This document shows positions 10,746 to 22,526 of a stretch of DNA of 64,000 bases, piece after piece. The DNA is from Symsagittifera roscoffensis (taxonomy: Eukaryota; Xenacoelomorpha; Acoela; Convolutidae). The stretch spans positions 9,148,386-9,212,385 of the forward strand of contig NC_087063.1 in assembly GCF_963678635.1 (NCBI RefSeq), read 5' to 3'. Under the pieces are notes generated by a model, which was not told where the DNA came from, searched no databases, and saw only the letters and a list, made by a program, of their open reading frames with translations. Position 1 is the first letter of the stretch; each line of letters begins with the position of its first letter. The translations under genes were made by a program, and so were the position numbers.

Positions 10746-12134
10746 GTTAAAATGGTTAAAATTGTTAATTTAAATGAAAATCAATCAAAATGAAAATATT
10801 CTCCCAGAGACGAAAACCATTTTTATTGCATTGGAGGGTCTATTAAAATTGTTTCTCTACGTGGAGGGATCCACGATAAGGGCTTACTAGGAATCATGAG
10901 ATCGCTAGAATTAAACAGGAGTGAAATTGTTCATTATTTTCAAAGTTTTTTTTGAACTTCGGCCATAAAATTTTTGAAAACGTGAAAAGGCAATATGAGA
11001 TGTTTTCCAAGTTTGTTTTTACAGATACCAAACAAGCTCTCAACAAACTCACTTCTTCATCCACTGATATTTACGCCGGAAAATTACCCATTCAAAAACT
11101 TTTGTTTTCAACCGATCTGAGCAAATCAAAGCAGCCGAGAACAAAGTGGCTTGCTAACCCAATTAATCAAATTGACGATCAAACCAACATACTCATCAGT
11201 GTCCGAGAAATAACTTCATAAAACTAAACGAACAAAAAATTCAAGTTTACAATTTTTCTATTTTGTTTGCACAATATTTTTTCAAAATTTTTTTTAGAAT
11301 TTTTTTGTTAGGGAAGTGCCGAATGAGCCGAACAAAACCAGTTTACCTTGAGAAAAATTGATTTTAAAGCTTAAATGAAATTAATCAAGTTATCATCACT
11401 TTAATTCTTTGCTTTGTTCGCTCGAAATTTGTCCAAAACTCACTTTGAAACCAGTTTTTCTTAATACTGGGCCAATTTTTTGACAAAAATGCCTTTCTTT
11501 CGTTTGAATCACGACTAAAAAAATTTATAATGATATATCACTAGACACATTCCGATGATTATTTGTGTTTTCTAATTTTGCTTGCAAAACAAAAAAAAAC
11601 TAAAAAATACCCGAATACAAAATTCCTCCCTGTTTTCAATGAGTTGAACAAAAACTGCTTCCACAAAGTCTTTTTTTCCTACAGTATTCCACTGATCTGC
11701 CAAACATATTTGGTGTCCATAATTAAATTTGTAAAATCACTCGTTACACTATAAAGTTGTTGGTCGTTTGAGTTGAGGGGAAAAGGAAAAAGAGCCGAAA
11801 AAGTCTGTCAAAAAAGCGGAAAAAAAGCTCTTTTTTATTAAATTTGTCGGTCCGAACTCGGTAAGCTTAAAGTAAACTAGGAAAGGAACGCTATTATAGA
11901 GAGTGACAGCGCAACAGATCAGACGTGGGGACAATAGTTGTACCTAATCATAAACAAGCACGTGTGATTTTCCATCAGTAAATCGATTTTGCTTCGGTAA
12001 GTCAGACATAATCAGCTATTTGATATGCTCATATACAACCAAGGAAACCAAGTCTCTTAAAAACACAGAAAATAAAACAAAACACAGTCTTTAATTGGTA
12101 AGAAAAACACCAACTTTGACCAGATCTTCAGATA
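10746..12134. other. AT-rich intergenic sequence
   Basis: The first 30 bp hold a short ATGGTTAAA tandem. Open frames at 10952-11221 and 11563-11754 have no recognisable features. The last 150 bp may be the 5' untranslated region of the gene at 12135. A donor-like GGTAAG near 12100 and an acceptor-like TCTTCAG just before the ATG would define an intron of only about 34 bp. Confidence 0.4.
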
Positions 12135-12824
12135 ATGGCCGGTAAAGCTTCGAGTAAACGAGCTACAAGCTGGACTCCTTCAAGCGGTCGAGGAAGTTTG
12201 AAAGATGAAAACTTGACATCAACTCCTAGGACTTCAGGCTCCACCAAAGGTGTTAGCAATCAGGCAGTCGCCAGTCGCAAGGCCTCGGTAGCTTCATCGA
12301 AAAAATCAGAACCATCGATTAAACGAAGAAGTTCGACGGTGTCCATAAGATCGACTCCGACTGTGATCAAGGGATCCACATACCAGGAGTGGGGTGGCAC
12401 AACAAAGAGTTCAAAAAATGTTGTCGGAACCCTGGAGAGTCGAAAGTCTACAAAAAGTGGTCGTAAAAGTGTCGCTTCGGCTCGGAGTTCTTCTCGGCGT
12501 CCGAGTTCGAAAGCGTCGGCAGTTTACGACGCGAGAGGCCGAGCCGAGAGTCTTTACGGAACTACGAAGTCGACGTTGCCTCGAGGAAAAAGCGAACCAT
12601 CGCGGTCGGCTGTGAATAGTGGGGAGAGGACTTATGACGTTGCGTCCCGATCATCAAGAGGAAAAACAGGACGAAGTAAAAGTATAGTAGATAGTAAAAC
12701 AAAAAAGAGCGAGGGGGGAACAACTAAGCGGCCAAGAAGTCAAAGAAGTTCAAAGTCAAGCAAGTCGAAGAAGCCACCGAAGAAGAAACTGGTTCTGATA
12801 GATGGAGGAATATACACTAAATGA
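12135..12824 (+). CDS. Basic, serine-rich, probably disordered protein (229 aa)
   Basis: This is a single open frame of 230 codons whose base composition is clearly less AT-rich than its flanks. The protein is dominated by Ser, Lys, Arg and Thr with many RKS, RSS and KKS groups, has almost no hydrophobic core, and ends with 'SKKPPKKKLVLIDGGIYTK'. No domain, signal peptide or membrane segment is visible. The lysine-rich tail suggests a nuclear location, nucleic-acid binding or a cytoskeletal role, but none of these is demonstrated. The ATG at 12135 follows TCTTCAG|ATA, an acceptor-like sequence. The protein is unlike the retroelement products around it, so it may be a host gene, but I do not recognise it. 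Confidence 0.6.
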   Translation: MAGKASSKRATSWTPSSGRGSLKDENLTSTPRTSGSTKGVSNQAVASRKASVASSKKSEPSIKRRSSTVSIRSTPTVIKGSTYQEWGGTTKSSKNVVGTLESRKSTKSGRKSVASARSSSRRPSSKASAVYDARGRAESLYGTTKSTLPRGKSEPSRSAVNSGERTYDVASRSSRGKTGRSKSIVDSKTKKSEGGTTKRPRSQRSSKSSKSKKPPKKKLVLIDGGIYTK

Positions 12825-13370
12825 ATCTGAACTGACTCACAAACACTTCGACGTAAAATCAATTGGAACACTATACAATTATAAACTCAAAAGAGCTAAC
12901 CTGGGCTAATTTTTATTTTCCTTTCTTGTACTGAAAAAAAAACACACTTTGAAAATGTTCACATGGTAAAATCAATTTTTCAAAACTAACTTATTGGACT
13001 TGTTTTGTAAAATGAAAGGCTTTTTAAATTGACTTTTGCTTTTCTAACCTGCAAATGAAACATGCCAGCGTGATGAAACGAACAGCTTGACACTTTCTTT
13101 CACTTCCATCCTCTTTTCGATAGTGAAAATTATTTTATTTTTGATATAGAACAAAATAATTTTGCATGAACCGAGAGCCACAGAAACTACTGTAAAAAAA
13201 CTAATTCTCATTGGAGCTTCCATTTCTACTGCTATCACTTCACTTAAGCATATTTCGACAAAACAAAAAATGTCAGAAAGGGTGGAACTAGGGGGCTGGG
13301 CATTGGACGCTTTTTTACCTCTCAAGGAATCGACCCTCTCATCATCCAACCCGAGTCGAGGTCGGGGACT
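12825..13370. other. 3' flank of the basic-protein gene
   Basis: AT-rich sequence with A runs (for example near 12935) that could hold a polyadenylation region. I see no canonical AATAAA at a convincing distance and no other gene. Confidence 0.35.
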
Positions 13371-13374
13371 TATG

Positions 13375-13995
13375 TTGCGACCATTGCGATTCAAAATGGG
13401 TATGTTGCAACCATTGCGACCCAAATCGGGTATTTTCCTACCTTTGCTACTCAAAATGGGTATGTTGCGACCATTGCAACCCAAATCGGGTATGTTGCGA
13501 CCATTGTGACTCAAAATGGGTATGTTGCGACTTTGCTCGACAGAAGAAACTTTATGTGACTTTGCCCGGCCCAAAAAAAATATGCTGCGATTTTGTGCGA
13601 CCCAAAAAAGACATTTTTGTAACCATTGCGGCTCAAAATAGTTATGATGCGACTTAGTGCGACCAAAACATTTGCGCGACCCAAAACAGATATGTTGCGA
13701 CTTTACGCGACCCAAAAAGGTGTAGTACGACCATTGAGACTCAAAATGGGTTTAATGCGAATTTGCGTGAACGAAATATTTGCGTGACTTCGGCCGACTA
13801 AAAATTTTTTGTAATTTTGCGCAATTCAAAAACAGTATACTTCGAACTTGCGCGAACTTTAGGTTGAAAGTTCGGGTCGACGTTTGCACTATATGTTTCG
13901 AACTAGTTGACCAAAAAATGGTATGCTTCGACCGTCTCGACCCAGGCTCGATATGTTTTGACCGGCTTGACTCAACCTGTCTATGTTTCGACTAC
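13375..13995. repeat. Decaying ~30-bp minisatellite
   Basis: The unit is approximately GGTATGTTGCGACCATTGCG followed by ACTCAAAAT. Copies are clearest at 13380-13540. They become progressively less regular towards the right, with shorter relatives such as TATGTTTCGAC still visible near 13980. Long open frames on both strands here (for example 13044-13715 minus) are artefacts of the repeat. Confidence 0.85.
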
Positions 13996-16100
13996 ATTCT
14001 AAAGTTTTCATTAAAAAAAATTGAGGTTGAGCGCGCAAACTCTTTTCAATCACTTCAAGAAACTCATAGATTGACAGACCTAATCAGGGGCTAATCTAGA
14101 GTTTTTTTCAGGGGTGGGCGGAACTTTTTTAAAATGTACTCCCAAATCACTATCAAGACCCTGTTGCGACCAATTATTCTGCGCCGCAGCCAAATTTGAA
14201 AAACAAAAACTCCAAAAACGACGCTTTTAGGCCCTTTGTGGAAATTTTAATCATCAAATTGCGTCCCACCTGAAAACTTTTATGTTATTTTTCTTTTCAC
14301 ATTGTCTGATTGCTGATTCCTGGAGGATCGGTTATCCCAATAACTTTTCGACAAACTAAGAGTTCTTTTGAGAGTTTAACCTTGAGAACTGTTTGCAGTA
14401 TACAAAAGCTAAGGCATAGTACATAGCTTGGTATTGGTTATTCATCATGATAAGATGAAAACTAAGCAAATGGTTGACCCCAAAGTAGTTCGAAAGATTT
14501 TTTCATTAAAAAATTGGTTCCACTCCTGGCAATGTTATGAGAAAAGCCGACATAGTCTTTCCCCACAGTGGGAATTAAAGAAGATATTTTATAAAATTCA
14601 TAGAACGAACACTAGAGTTTTTTATAGCCGTGCATCCAAAAATCCGGACCACTAGAACCCTTGGCCCAAGTGATAACGGCTCTCGGAAGTGCAAATGGTC
14701 CTATTGGAACTCGGTAACTAGTCCTTGAAAGGAGCAAAGCATTAGTAAGATATAGATTTAGCTGAATGAAGCATAAACTTAGCACTCCTGAACCCCTTCC
14801 GCCCTACTTCCGGTATTAAGCGCCATATCGTCACGTCGATTTTCAGAAATCATTTCTCGGCCCCCAAGAACGCAGAGATCCAAATCTTTTATAGTTTTGG
14901 AACGCTAGGGATCCAAAATTTGATAGTTGATGACAAGCTACATCATACATTATATTTTGAGCAAAATGCAGCGGTTCAAGCGAAAGTTCTACACATTCAG
15001 GAAAACCCCCTTTTGACCCAGAATAGGCAACACAAAATGATGAGCGAGTGCATATTGGTAGCACAAGACACTAAACACGAACCTTAAAAAAGCTCCTTGT
15101 GAGTAAAACTCCTTAGCGGCTCCTCTCGGTGTTATTAACTTTTGAAAACTGATAATTGACCGTAGAATTGGCATAATTTGGGAAGTACTAATTAGGTGTG
15201 GATGAAACCTTGTAGGTAGAAACCCCGTAAAATTTTGACCTCAATCGTAAAACATTGATCACCATGTGACACCTGGGTTTTGTTTGAAAGATTTTCAGGT
15301 GTTTAGGACTAAAACTGCATCAAAAACTCCAGGACTAGCACCGGAAAAGGGCGTTTTCCCAAGATCCCAACCTTTTGAAAGAGGAATCGGTCACCTGATT
15401 GAAGATTCAGAGCAAACTTATCCATTGGAACTGAAACTGAATCCAAAAGGTAAAGGTTTTTAATGCAACCTTGAAGAAGCGAACTGAATAAGAGTGGAGC
15501 TAGGCAAACATTGGGTTGAGCTTAACTATGTTAGTTCAGTAACTAATAGCAATCCAACTAAACCAAACAAAAGTAGGACTGGAGAAAATTGACAGTAAAA
15601 AAGCGCGGCATCGGAATTAAGACTTACAAAAATTATGAAAGGTCGGGCTGTTCTACTTGGGCCTCCGAAGGTAGCTTTTTGGCTTTTTCGGCAACTCATA
15701 GACACAACGTTCAAAATTTAGACACTACGTTCCTGATAGTTCAAAAGTCGGGCTTCGAATGAAGTATAGAAAGGAATTCTAGATGCTCCAATTGAATTAG
15801 CTACGGAAAAAGGGTGTTGACTGTTCCCCTAGCCCCTAAAACTTGGAATGTTAACGGGGTATTTTTTTAAGATCGCACGAGGTTGATTTATAAAACACCT
15901 TTTGGTATAGAAATGAAATTGGACTTGATATTTGCTCAACTCAAGCAGAGATACCTGTAATAAACTGAGAGCTTAGGAATTGTTATGTCAATGGAAGAAC
16001 TCAGTTAGAACCTTGCATAGGGATACCAAAGTAAATGTCAGGAAATGTAGGGACACCATAACTGTAACTCTAACTAAACCTTAATTAGAAACACATACTA
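13996..16100. other. Unassigned sequence
   Basis: No gene is supported. A plus-strand stretch near 15415-15460 reads 'QTYPLELKLNPKGKGF', faintly like the integrase linker of BEL/Pao elements, and could be a small inverted relic. The rest holds only short frames without motifs. Confidence 0.35.
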
Positions 16101-16129
16101 AAGAACAACAAACAGTCTACCCTTAGGCG

Positions 16130-16670
16130 GAAAAACTACTCCTAGAGAGCAGACAGTTGGTTCTCGTAGTTGACCAGAGATAAGAGTTGTTGCAGAGACA
16201 GTAGACAGCTTTTCAATTGGCAGATCAGACATTATGTGAGTTACGGTTTGCGCTTTGCGTTTTCGGCACGCAACGCAAGTATTTTCAATATTTCGCTGCA
16301 ACTATCGCAAATTTAACACAACGTATTTCAAATTAACCACCGCACGCATGTAATCCAAGACTTCATGGAAGTTCCTAACTTGCACTTGTCTAACCAATAA
16401 CCGAACAATCGCGTGACGCGCATCAAGTATAATCGGATGCTTGCTATCGAAATCGGAGTAAACCAAGCGGCTGAGGCTCCCAGTCGAGCGAAGGATGCCA
16501 GCTGGTCCAATAAACGGCAAATACTTGGCGATGCGACTATTCCTCGTGATAACTTTACCAGATCTTTGTAGTTTTAGCTCGCTAGGGTATGTCTCACCCT
16601 GGGACAGGTAAATGAGCTTCTGTTCAACAATGTCCATTTTACACGGGTCGGTAATTTCTAATATACTCAA
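16130..16670 (-). pseudogene. BEL/Pao integrase N-terminal part
   Basis: The frame from 16670 carries the linker 'GETYPSELKL' and the zinc-binding region with 'HPIILDARH' and 'NFHEVLDYMRA'. After one in-frame stop it continues with 'CVACRKRKA' and 'MSDLPIEKL'. This gives the H-H-C-C arrangement of the integrase zinc domain. The catalytic DDE core that should follow is absent; similarity fades near 16200 and the element ends there. Confidence 0.75.
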
Positions 16671-16971
16671 TCGGAAATGTTTATTGGATGGCAGCCATCT
16701 TAACTAAAATGCTACTCTGCGTTTGTATTTTACAATTGAATTGAATCTCTCCCATTTTCCGAATGGAAGATTTTTTTCTATCAAAACATCGACGACGAAA
16801 TTTGACGAATTTTCCAGACAAATGTCGATATCACATGAAGGTCCTTTGAGTCCTATTTTATCAATAACCCTTGAATCGGGCTTGAACGGCCAATCAGTCG
16901 TCCTCGGTATACTAGGGCCACTAACCCAGTTTTCCTTGAGGGCTACCGAAGAAAACCCTCGTGTACCGGTA

Positions 16972-17394
16972 TCAGCTAATTATGTGATGCCACTGATCAG
17001 TGGTGGTAGATTCCAGAATCTCACCAGTGCGATTACCAACAAAAACGGGTAGTTTATTAAAGGAGTTAAGCCACTGAAGAACAGTGGTACTATCTGTCCA
17101 CATAAAAATGTCCGTAACTTTGAAAGTAAGACCTTTCAAAATTTCTTCTTTTAAACGGGTTGCAAGAAGAGCCGCTTGAAGCTCTAACTTTGGAATAAAT
17201 AGCGCTTTCATAGGCGCAACGCGAGCTTTGCCAAACACAAAGGCTAATTCGGTCTGACGCGAACTAGCAAGTCGCGCACGAAGGAAAACGACGGCACAGA
17301 AAACATCCTGCGAACTATCACCGAACATGTGAAGTTCTATTCGATCGAAAGGCTCAGTGAAATGGCTACGAGGTAGTGTCAGAGAACCTAACAA
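16972..17394 (-). pseudogene. BEL/Pao RNase H / peptidase-A17 region
   Basis: A 140-codon frame following RT. It contains 'LHMFGDSSQDVFCAVVFL' (first acidic residue of the RNase H fold), 'PKLELQAALLATRL' (the conserved PRLEL.A..LA.R block) and 'MWTDSTTVLQWL' (the catalytic D.S block). These are classic Pao motifs. Stops separate it from RT on one side and from integrase on the other. Confidence 0.8.
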
Positions 17395-17472
17395 ATGAAG
17401 ATCTAAGTGCCACTCAAGGAACTGCTTTTCGGTTTCCTCTGGGAGATCATCGTCCCATTTTTGAGCGTTGAC

Positions 17473-18453
17473 TCACCAGATATCTTTTAATAGAAGGCGA
17501 GCCTTCACGGTATACGGGGCCACTAATGCAATTGGATCAAAAACAGAGGAAACAAAACTCAACACGGTACGCTGGGTGATTGCTTTGACTAGTGGACAAT
17601 CAACCCCTCTACTAACGACAAAGGTATCTTTTACGTGATCCCACTTAAGACCGAGAACATGCCATGACTGGTCTGAACTCCTACAAATATCTTCAAGAGA
17701 GGAATTGGACTCACGGTTGTCCGGATCAAGAGCGTTCGTTACATCGGGCACGCTCCTGACAAAATTTGTCAATTGAAACCTACCTAGTTTAAGCAACGAG
17801 ACTAAAACGCTACCTAATTTCAAGGCGTCATCCCTGTTTTGAAAAGAATCCAGATAATCATCCATATAAAACTTCTTCTGGACAACAGCCGAAGCAGCTT
17901 CGGGGTACTCAGCTTGATGATCCGATACAGTTTTCTGCAAAGCAAAATTCGCACAAGTCGGCGGGTCACGAGTACCAAAAATGTGACGCGTGTTTTGGCG
18001 ATCTACCACACTTGATGTGTGGTCCTCCCGCCACAAAAAGCGAAAAGAAGGTTGGTCTTCTTCACGGACTCCAACCTGTAAAAATATCCCTTCAATGTCA
18101 GCTGAAACGGCGTATTTATGCTGACGGAATCTTAAAAGTACAAAAATGAGGTTTTGAAGGAGATCCGGGCCAACCAACAGAGATTTGTTCAAGGAAGCGC
18201 CATGAAATTCCGATGCGCCATTGAGGACCCGGCGCACCTTACCGGGTTTATACGGGTTCAACACCGGGTGATGCGGGAGATACAACTCACGATCGGCTCG
18301 TGATTTGGGATCGTGTGCCTTAACGGTTATGACATATCCTTTTTGTATATCATCTTTAATTGTTTCGGCGTATTTCTCACCGAGCGACGGCTCCTTTTCA
18401 AAAACTTTAATTGAGCTAAGGAGAAAAACAGTTGTTCGGTAAAGTGTTTTCAT
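17473..18453 (-). pseudogene. pol: BEL/Pao reverse transcriptase
   Basis: A 326-codon open frame. Diagnostic motifs are 'KVRRVLNGASEFHGASLN' (the VR.V.D.S....G.SLN block), 'DIEGIFLQV', 'FGTRDPPTCANFAL' and the catalytic 'FYMDDYLDS'. The upstream RT start (18454-18886) is in other frames with several stops. The best-preserved stretch of the element, and enough to place it in BEL/Pao rather than gypsy. Confidence 0.9.
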
Positions 18454-18886
18454 TATTGTTCCAAAGCATCGTGAAAGGTGTCGTTTTTCAAAACGGACAA
18501 AGCGCGTTTGTCGGCGGCGGAACGGGTATCTACTTGCTTGAAGGCTCCATACGACTCCAACTCATACCAAGTTTTAATTTGGTCCGCAAGAGACATGTCT
18601 TCGACAACACACTTAAAGCAAGACGAATTTGACTTAAAAAACGGCGGTAACGGATCACTTAAAACCCAACCTATCGGAAGGCGTACGGCGCACGGTGATA
18701 TAGATTCATCCCCCAGAAGGTATTCAACAGGTCTTCTTTTTGCATGGTAGAAATCCTGTCCAAAAATTATTTCGACTTCCTCATTGTTATATAGTGTGTG
18801 GGTTTCATCGGAGCCAACTGCGGGTATTTTTCCTGTAATTCAGGAATGTTACGCTATCCAATGCGAATATGATCCTTAACATCAGC

Positions 18887-19303
18887 TCAAAAAGAAAACG
18901 AAAACTCACTATTATTCGTTACGGCCGAAACTTGAACATTTACTTGATGAGTTTTCATCAAGCTCGTGGAATTGAATTTAATTATGGTGAGGATAACGGG
19001 AGTGCCAACCAAATGGAGACGTTTTATGAGATCGGCGGATACCCATGAGTGCGTGGAAGCACTGTCGCAAACAGCTAGGGCATTAGTAAACTTCTCATCC
19101 GAAGAGACGGCAATTGATGCAACTGGCAGGAGGCCTTTAGTTGACTCCTGGTTATGAGTATCGCCGACGGCAACGTTAGTCGATACATATTTAGTGTTTG
19201 CGTTACCTGGCGCCGGGGAACTTTTAGTATCCTTGAGAGGAAAATTTTTTTCAGCTCCATGTAAGAGCACGTTGTGCGTGCTTTCACAATCTGGCTTGGG
19301 CAC
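18887..19303 (-). pseudogene. BEL/Pao gag end and aspartic protease
   Basis: The frame starts with the last gag zinc-knuckle residues ('CESTHNVLLHGAE', typical of Pao) and runs into the protease, with 'AVCDSASTHSWVS' at the active-site position. The usual DSGS is replaced by DSAS, which would be expected to harm catalysis. It then ends in a stop. The preceding gag frame is shifted relative to it. Confidence 0.7.
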
Positions 19304-19836
19304 TTTCTGGCTTTGCTACAATTACGAAAACTATGATTGCCCTGTAAACGCGCAAAGCAAAGTTTTTGTTCGGCTACATACTTTGCTCGTTGCGTAGCGT
19401 TTTTATCTTTGAATACGGCGCAATTCCAAAAAGCGTGTTGACCTTTACAAACAGAACATGGAGGGAACTTTGGTTTTTCCTTAGTCTTATCACTTACCTT
19501 TGCGTTACTAGCAAACACTTTCGTACCTAGTTTTTGCTTCACTGGTTCTTCAGACTTACCCTTAGATTTAATTCTTTCTAGCCTCTCATGACCCTCCGCT
19601 TTTTCTTTAAGCCATTCGTTGAAATCTCGCAGAGTTGGTCGATGCCATTGGTTTCTTACTATTTGCATTGACCATGCCCCTTTAAGGTTTGGGGGAAGCT
19701 TACTCACAGCTTGATTGAGTAAGTTAACACTTTTTAGGTCGTCGTTAAAAGATAGAGACTTGAATGCGGCAACAAGTCCAGAAATTGTAGAGGAAAAGCC
19801 AACTACATTTTCCGAGTTGTGCATTTCAGCGACCAA
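19075..19836 (-). pseudogene. gag: BEL/Pao gag, C-terminal half with zinc knuckles
   Basis: Contains the gag block 'KLPPNLKGAWSMQI', a charged linker, and a knuckle 'CSVCKGQHAFWNC'. A second knuckle-like stretch, 'CFARLQGNHSFRNC', has lost its second Cys. The frame then drifts out of register with the protease. The join to the upstream gag segment (19907 onward) needs another frameshift. Confidence 0.75.
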
Positions 19837-19906
19837 AAATGACTCAATTTATCCAGATGAGCCCCTACTACAGCATGCGGCTGCCCGAATTTTCTTTGAA
19901 GAGTTG

Positions 19907-20640
19907 CTAATGCGTCTTTATATAGTACTCCGCTATAGCTAAACTCAGCGATTGCGGATTTTGTTTTACCTACTACGAGCATTTTCAGCTAGGTAAGCTT
20001 TTCATTGTCACTGAGTATGGCTGAATCGACCGACGATATGAACTGCCCAAACCACTCATACCAATTAAGTGGATTGCCATCGAACTGGGTCAGCTTCCAC
20101 TCAGGGAGATGATCTTTTCGGCTGTGCATGAGTATATTAACCAACTCTCGTGTCGTAAGTGGACGCTCGACGTCTCGATGTGACAACTTAGAGCAGGTAT
20201 CTGTTTTATGCGACTGTGGTTTTTCAATTTTTCCGGAATGATGAGAAACGTTTGAGCTGCTTTCTATGTTGCCCGGCTCTGTTACTGCCTCAAAACTTGT
20301 TTTATATGTGATAGCTTTTTGCAAAACTTTATCGTTGCTTTGCGTCAGATATGAAGCCACATATCCTGTGCCGGTATCAATTCATCGGGGTTGGCACTTT
20401 TTGCAGCCATATCAATCAACTCATTATTTACCTCGACCGCTTGTTCTAGATAGTTCCTAATTTTTTCAATATAGGTATCAATTTTTGAGCAACGACTCTG
20501 ACTCTCTTTGATTTCCAAAATAATTTCGTGGTATTTATAAAGTTCGTTTTCGAGATTGCTACGTTTCTCAAACAACTTCTTAATTTTCTTCTGAAATTTA
20601 ACTTCAATGCTTAATAATTTGAGAAACGACTCTCAGAAAA
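19907..20640 (-). pseudogene. gag: gag N-terminal part, tandem unit 1 (leftmost)
   Basis: The N-terminal coiled coil ('MFEKRSNLENELYKYHEII', 20345-20575) is followed in a shifted frame by a DUF1759-type segment (19989-20360) with 'LPEWKLTQFDGNPLNWYEW' and 'LSDNEKL'. A stop follows the latter, after which the frame resumes and connects towards the zinc-knuckle half. This is the only unit physically joined to the rest of gag-pol, so it marks the original arrangement. Confidence 0.7.
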
Positions 20641-20895
20641 TACTTTGTTTTCAGTCAAGTAAATCCATCAAAAATTTTAATACATCAACGATTTACAAGG
20701 GGGAGTAACTTGAAGTTTTAACGCTTTAAGTCTATTGTGAATCGCCCTACGATTTTTAGGCGACAAACGGTTCCGCTTCTTCTTAACTTTCAGTGTAATT
20801 AGGTCAGCACTGTATCGTCTAAGTAACAACAGAGTCTTCAACTCAAGGGAAGGGGGCTGGTGCAGCTCTTTATACTTTTCGATAAGTATTTGGTC

Positions 20896-21147
20896 TTAAG
20901 CCTTTCGCTTTGAGATAAAATCCTCAACTATGTTAAGAACGAGAATACCTGTCTTTTTCAACTCTTTCTCAATATTGTCCGTACCGTTGTGGCGACAGTA
21001 TACAATAGCGGTAATATTCTCCTTGTATCTCAAAAGTAGGCTCTTAATTTGGTCAGTACTCAAACTACGGTTGTTGTTACTGCGGTGCTTACTAATGGAG
21101 TTATTTATGGCGTCGTGCCAAATAACTAGATCTTTCCGATTCGACAA
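20896..21147 (-). pseudogene. Unrecognised 5' ORF, copy in unit 1
   Basis: Same protein as at 21997-22467 but closed early by a stop (near 20896) after 'ISKRKA'. The downstream residues are still present in frame beyond it. See the fuller copies for a description. Confidence 0.6.
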
Positions 21148-21206
21148 AAAATGATGCAGATAGTATTGGATAGTTTTCTGCGAGTCCCTGGCGTTAAAGT
21201 TAAAGC

Positions 21207-21978
21207 TTAAGCCGGGCTTTGTGAAACTAATGCGTCTTTATGTAGTACTCCGCTATAGCTAAACTCAGCGATTGCGGATTTTCTTTTACCTACTACGAGC
21301 TTTTTCAGATAGGTAAGCTTTTCATTGTCACTGAGTATGGCTGAATCGATCGTCGATATGAACTGCCCAAACCACTCATGCCAATTAAGTGGGTTGCCAT
21401 CGAACTGGGTCAGCTTCCACTCAGGGAGATGATCTTTTCGGCTGTGCATGAGTATATTAACCAACTCTCGTGTCGTAAGTGGACGCTCGACGTCTCGATG
21501 TGACAACTTAGAGCAGGTATCTGTTTTATGCGACTGTGGTTTTTCAATTTTTCCGGAATGATGAGAAACGTTTGAGCTGCTTTCTATGTTGCCCGGCTCT
21601 GTTACTGCCTAAAAACTTGTTTTATATGTGATAGTTTTTTGCAAAACTTTATCGTTGCTTTGCGTCAGATATGAAGCCACATATCCTGTGCCGGTATCAA
21701 TTCATCGGGGTTGGCACTTTTTGCAGCCATATCAATCAACTCATTATTTACCTCGACCGCTTGTTCTAGATAGTTCCTAAATTTTTCAATATAGATATCA
21801 ATTTTTGAGCAACGACTCTGACTCTCTTTGTGGTCCAAAATAATTTCGTGGTATTTATAAAGTTCGTTTTCGAGATTGCTACGTTTCTCAAACAACTTCT
21901 TAATTTTCTTCTGAAATTTAACTTCAATGCTTTATAATTTGAGAAACGACTCTCAGAAAATACTTTATTTTCAGTCAA
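21207..21978 (-). pseudogene. gag: gag N-terminal part, tandem unit 2
   Basis: Coiled-coil frame at 21665-21895 and DUF1759-type frame at 21207-21506. A stop early in the second segment distinguishes this unit from unit 3. The frame runs through the tandem junction, ending 'KDALVSQSPA', so the last residues come from the neighbouring unit and not from gag. Confidence 0.7.
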
Positions 21979-21996
21979 ATAAATCCATCAAAAATT

Positions 21997-22467
21997 TTAA
22001 TACATCAACGATTTACAAGGGGGAGTAACTTGAAGTTTTAACGCTTTAAGTCTATTGTGAATCGCCCTACGATTTTCAGGCGACAAACGGTTCCGCTTCT
22101 TCTTAACTTTCAGTGTATTTAGGTCAGCACTGTATCGTCTAAGTAACAACAGAGTCTTCAAATCAAGGGAAGGGGGCTGGTGCAGCTCTTTATACTTTTC
22201 GATAAGTATTTGGTCTTTGGCCTTTCGCTTTGAGATAAAATCCTCAACTATGTTAAGAACGAGAATACCTGTCTTTTTCAACTCTTTCTCTATATTGTCC
22301 GTACCGTTGTGGCGACAGTATACAATAGCGGTAATATTCTCCTTGTATCTCAAAAGAAGGCTCTTAATTTGGTCAGTACTGAAACTACGGTTGTTGTTAC
22401 TGCGGTGCTTACTAATGGAGTTATTTATGGCGTCGTGCCAAATAACTAGATCTTTCCGATTCGACAA
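21997..22467 (-). CDS. Unrecognised 5' ORF of the BEL/Pao element, unit 2
   Basis: A 156-codon frame. Conserved features in every copy are 'LVIWHDAINNSIS' followed by 'KHRSNN', a helical stretch 'DQIKSLLLRYK', a strand-like 'ITAIVYCRHNGT', then 'GILVLNIVEDFISKRK' and a basic tail ('KKKRNRLSPENRR'). The alternation of hydrophobic strands and helices suggests a compact alpha/beta fold. I do not recognise a named family. It sits upstream of gag, where BEL/Pao elements usually have no gene, so it may be a captured or accessory gene. Confidence 0.55.
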   Translation of the reverse strand: MSNRKDLVIWHDAINNSISKHRSNNNRSFSTDQIKSLLLRYKENITAIVYCRHNGTDNIEKELKKTGILVLNIVEDFISKRKAKDQILIEKYKELHQPPSLDLKTLLLLRRYSADLNTLKVKKKRNRLSPENRRAIHNRLKALKLQVTPPCKSLMY

Positions 22468-22526
22468 AAAATGATGCAGATAGTATTGGATAGTTTTCTG
22501 CGAGTCCCTGGCGTTAAAGTTAAAGC

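Noticed and set aside
13044-13715. 223-codon minus-strand frame across the minisatellite
   Set aside because: Its middle is pure repeat translation (RNIPDLG-type units), and the opposite strand is also open. A by-product of the 30-bp unit.
15266-15463. Plus-strand frame with 'TYPLELKL', similar to the BEL/Pao integrase linker
   Set aside because: Too short and isolated to call as an element fragment; noted only in the description of the unassigned region.
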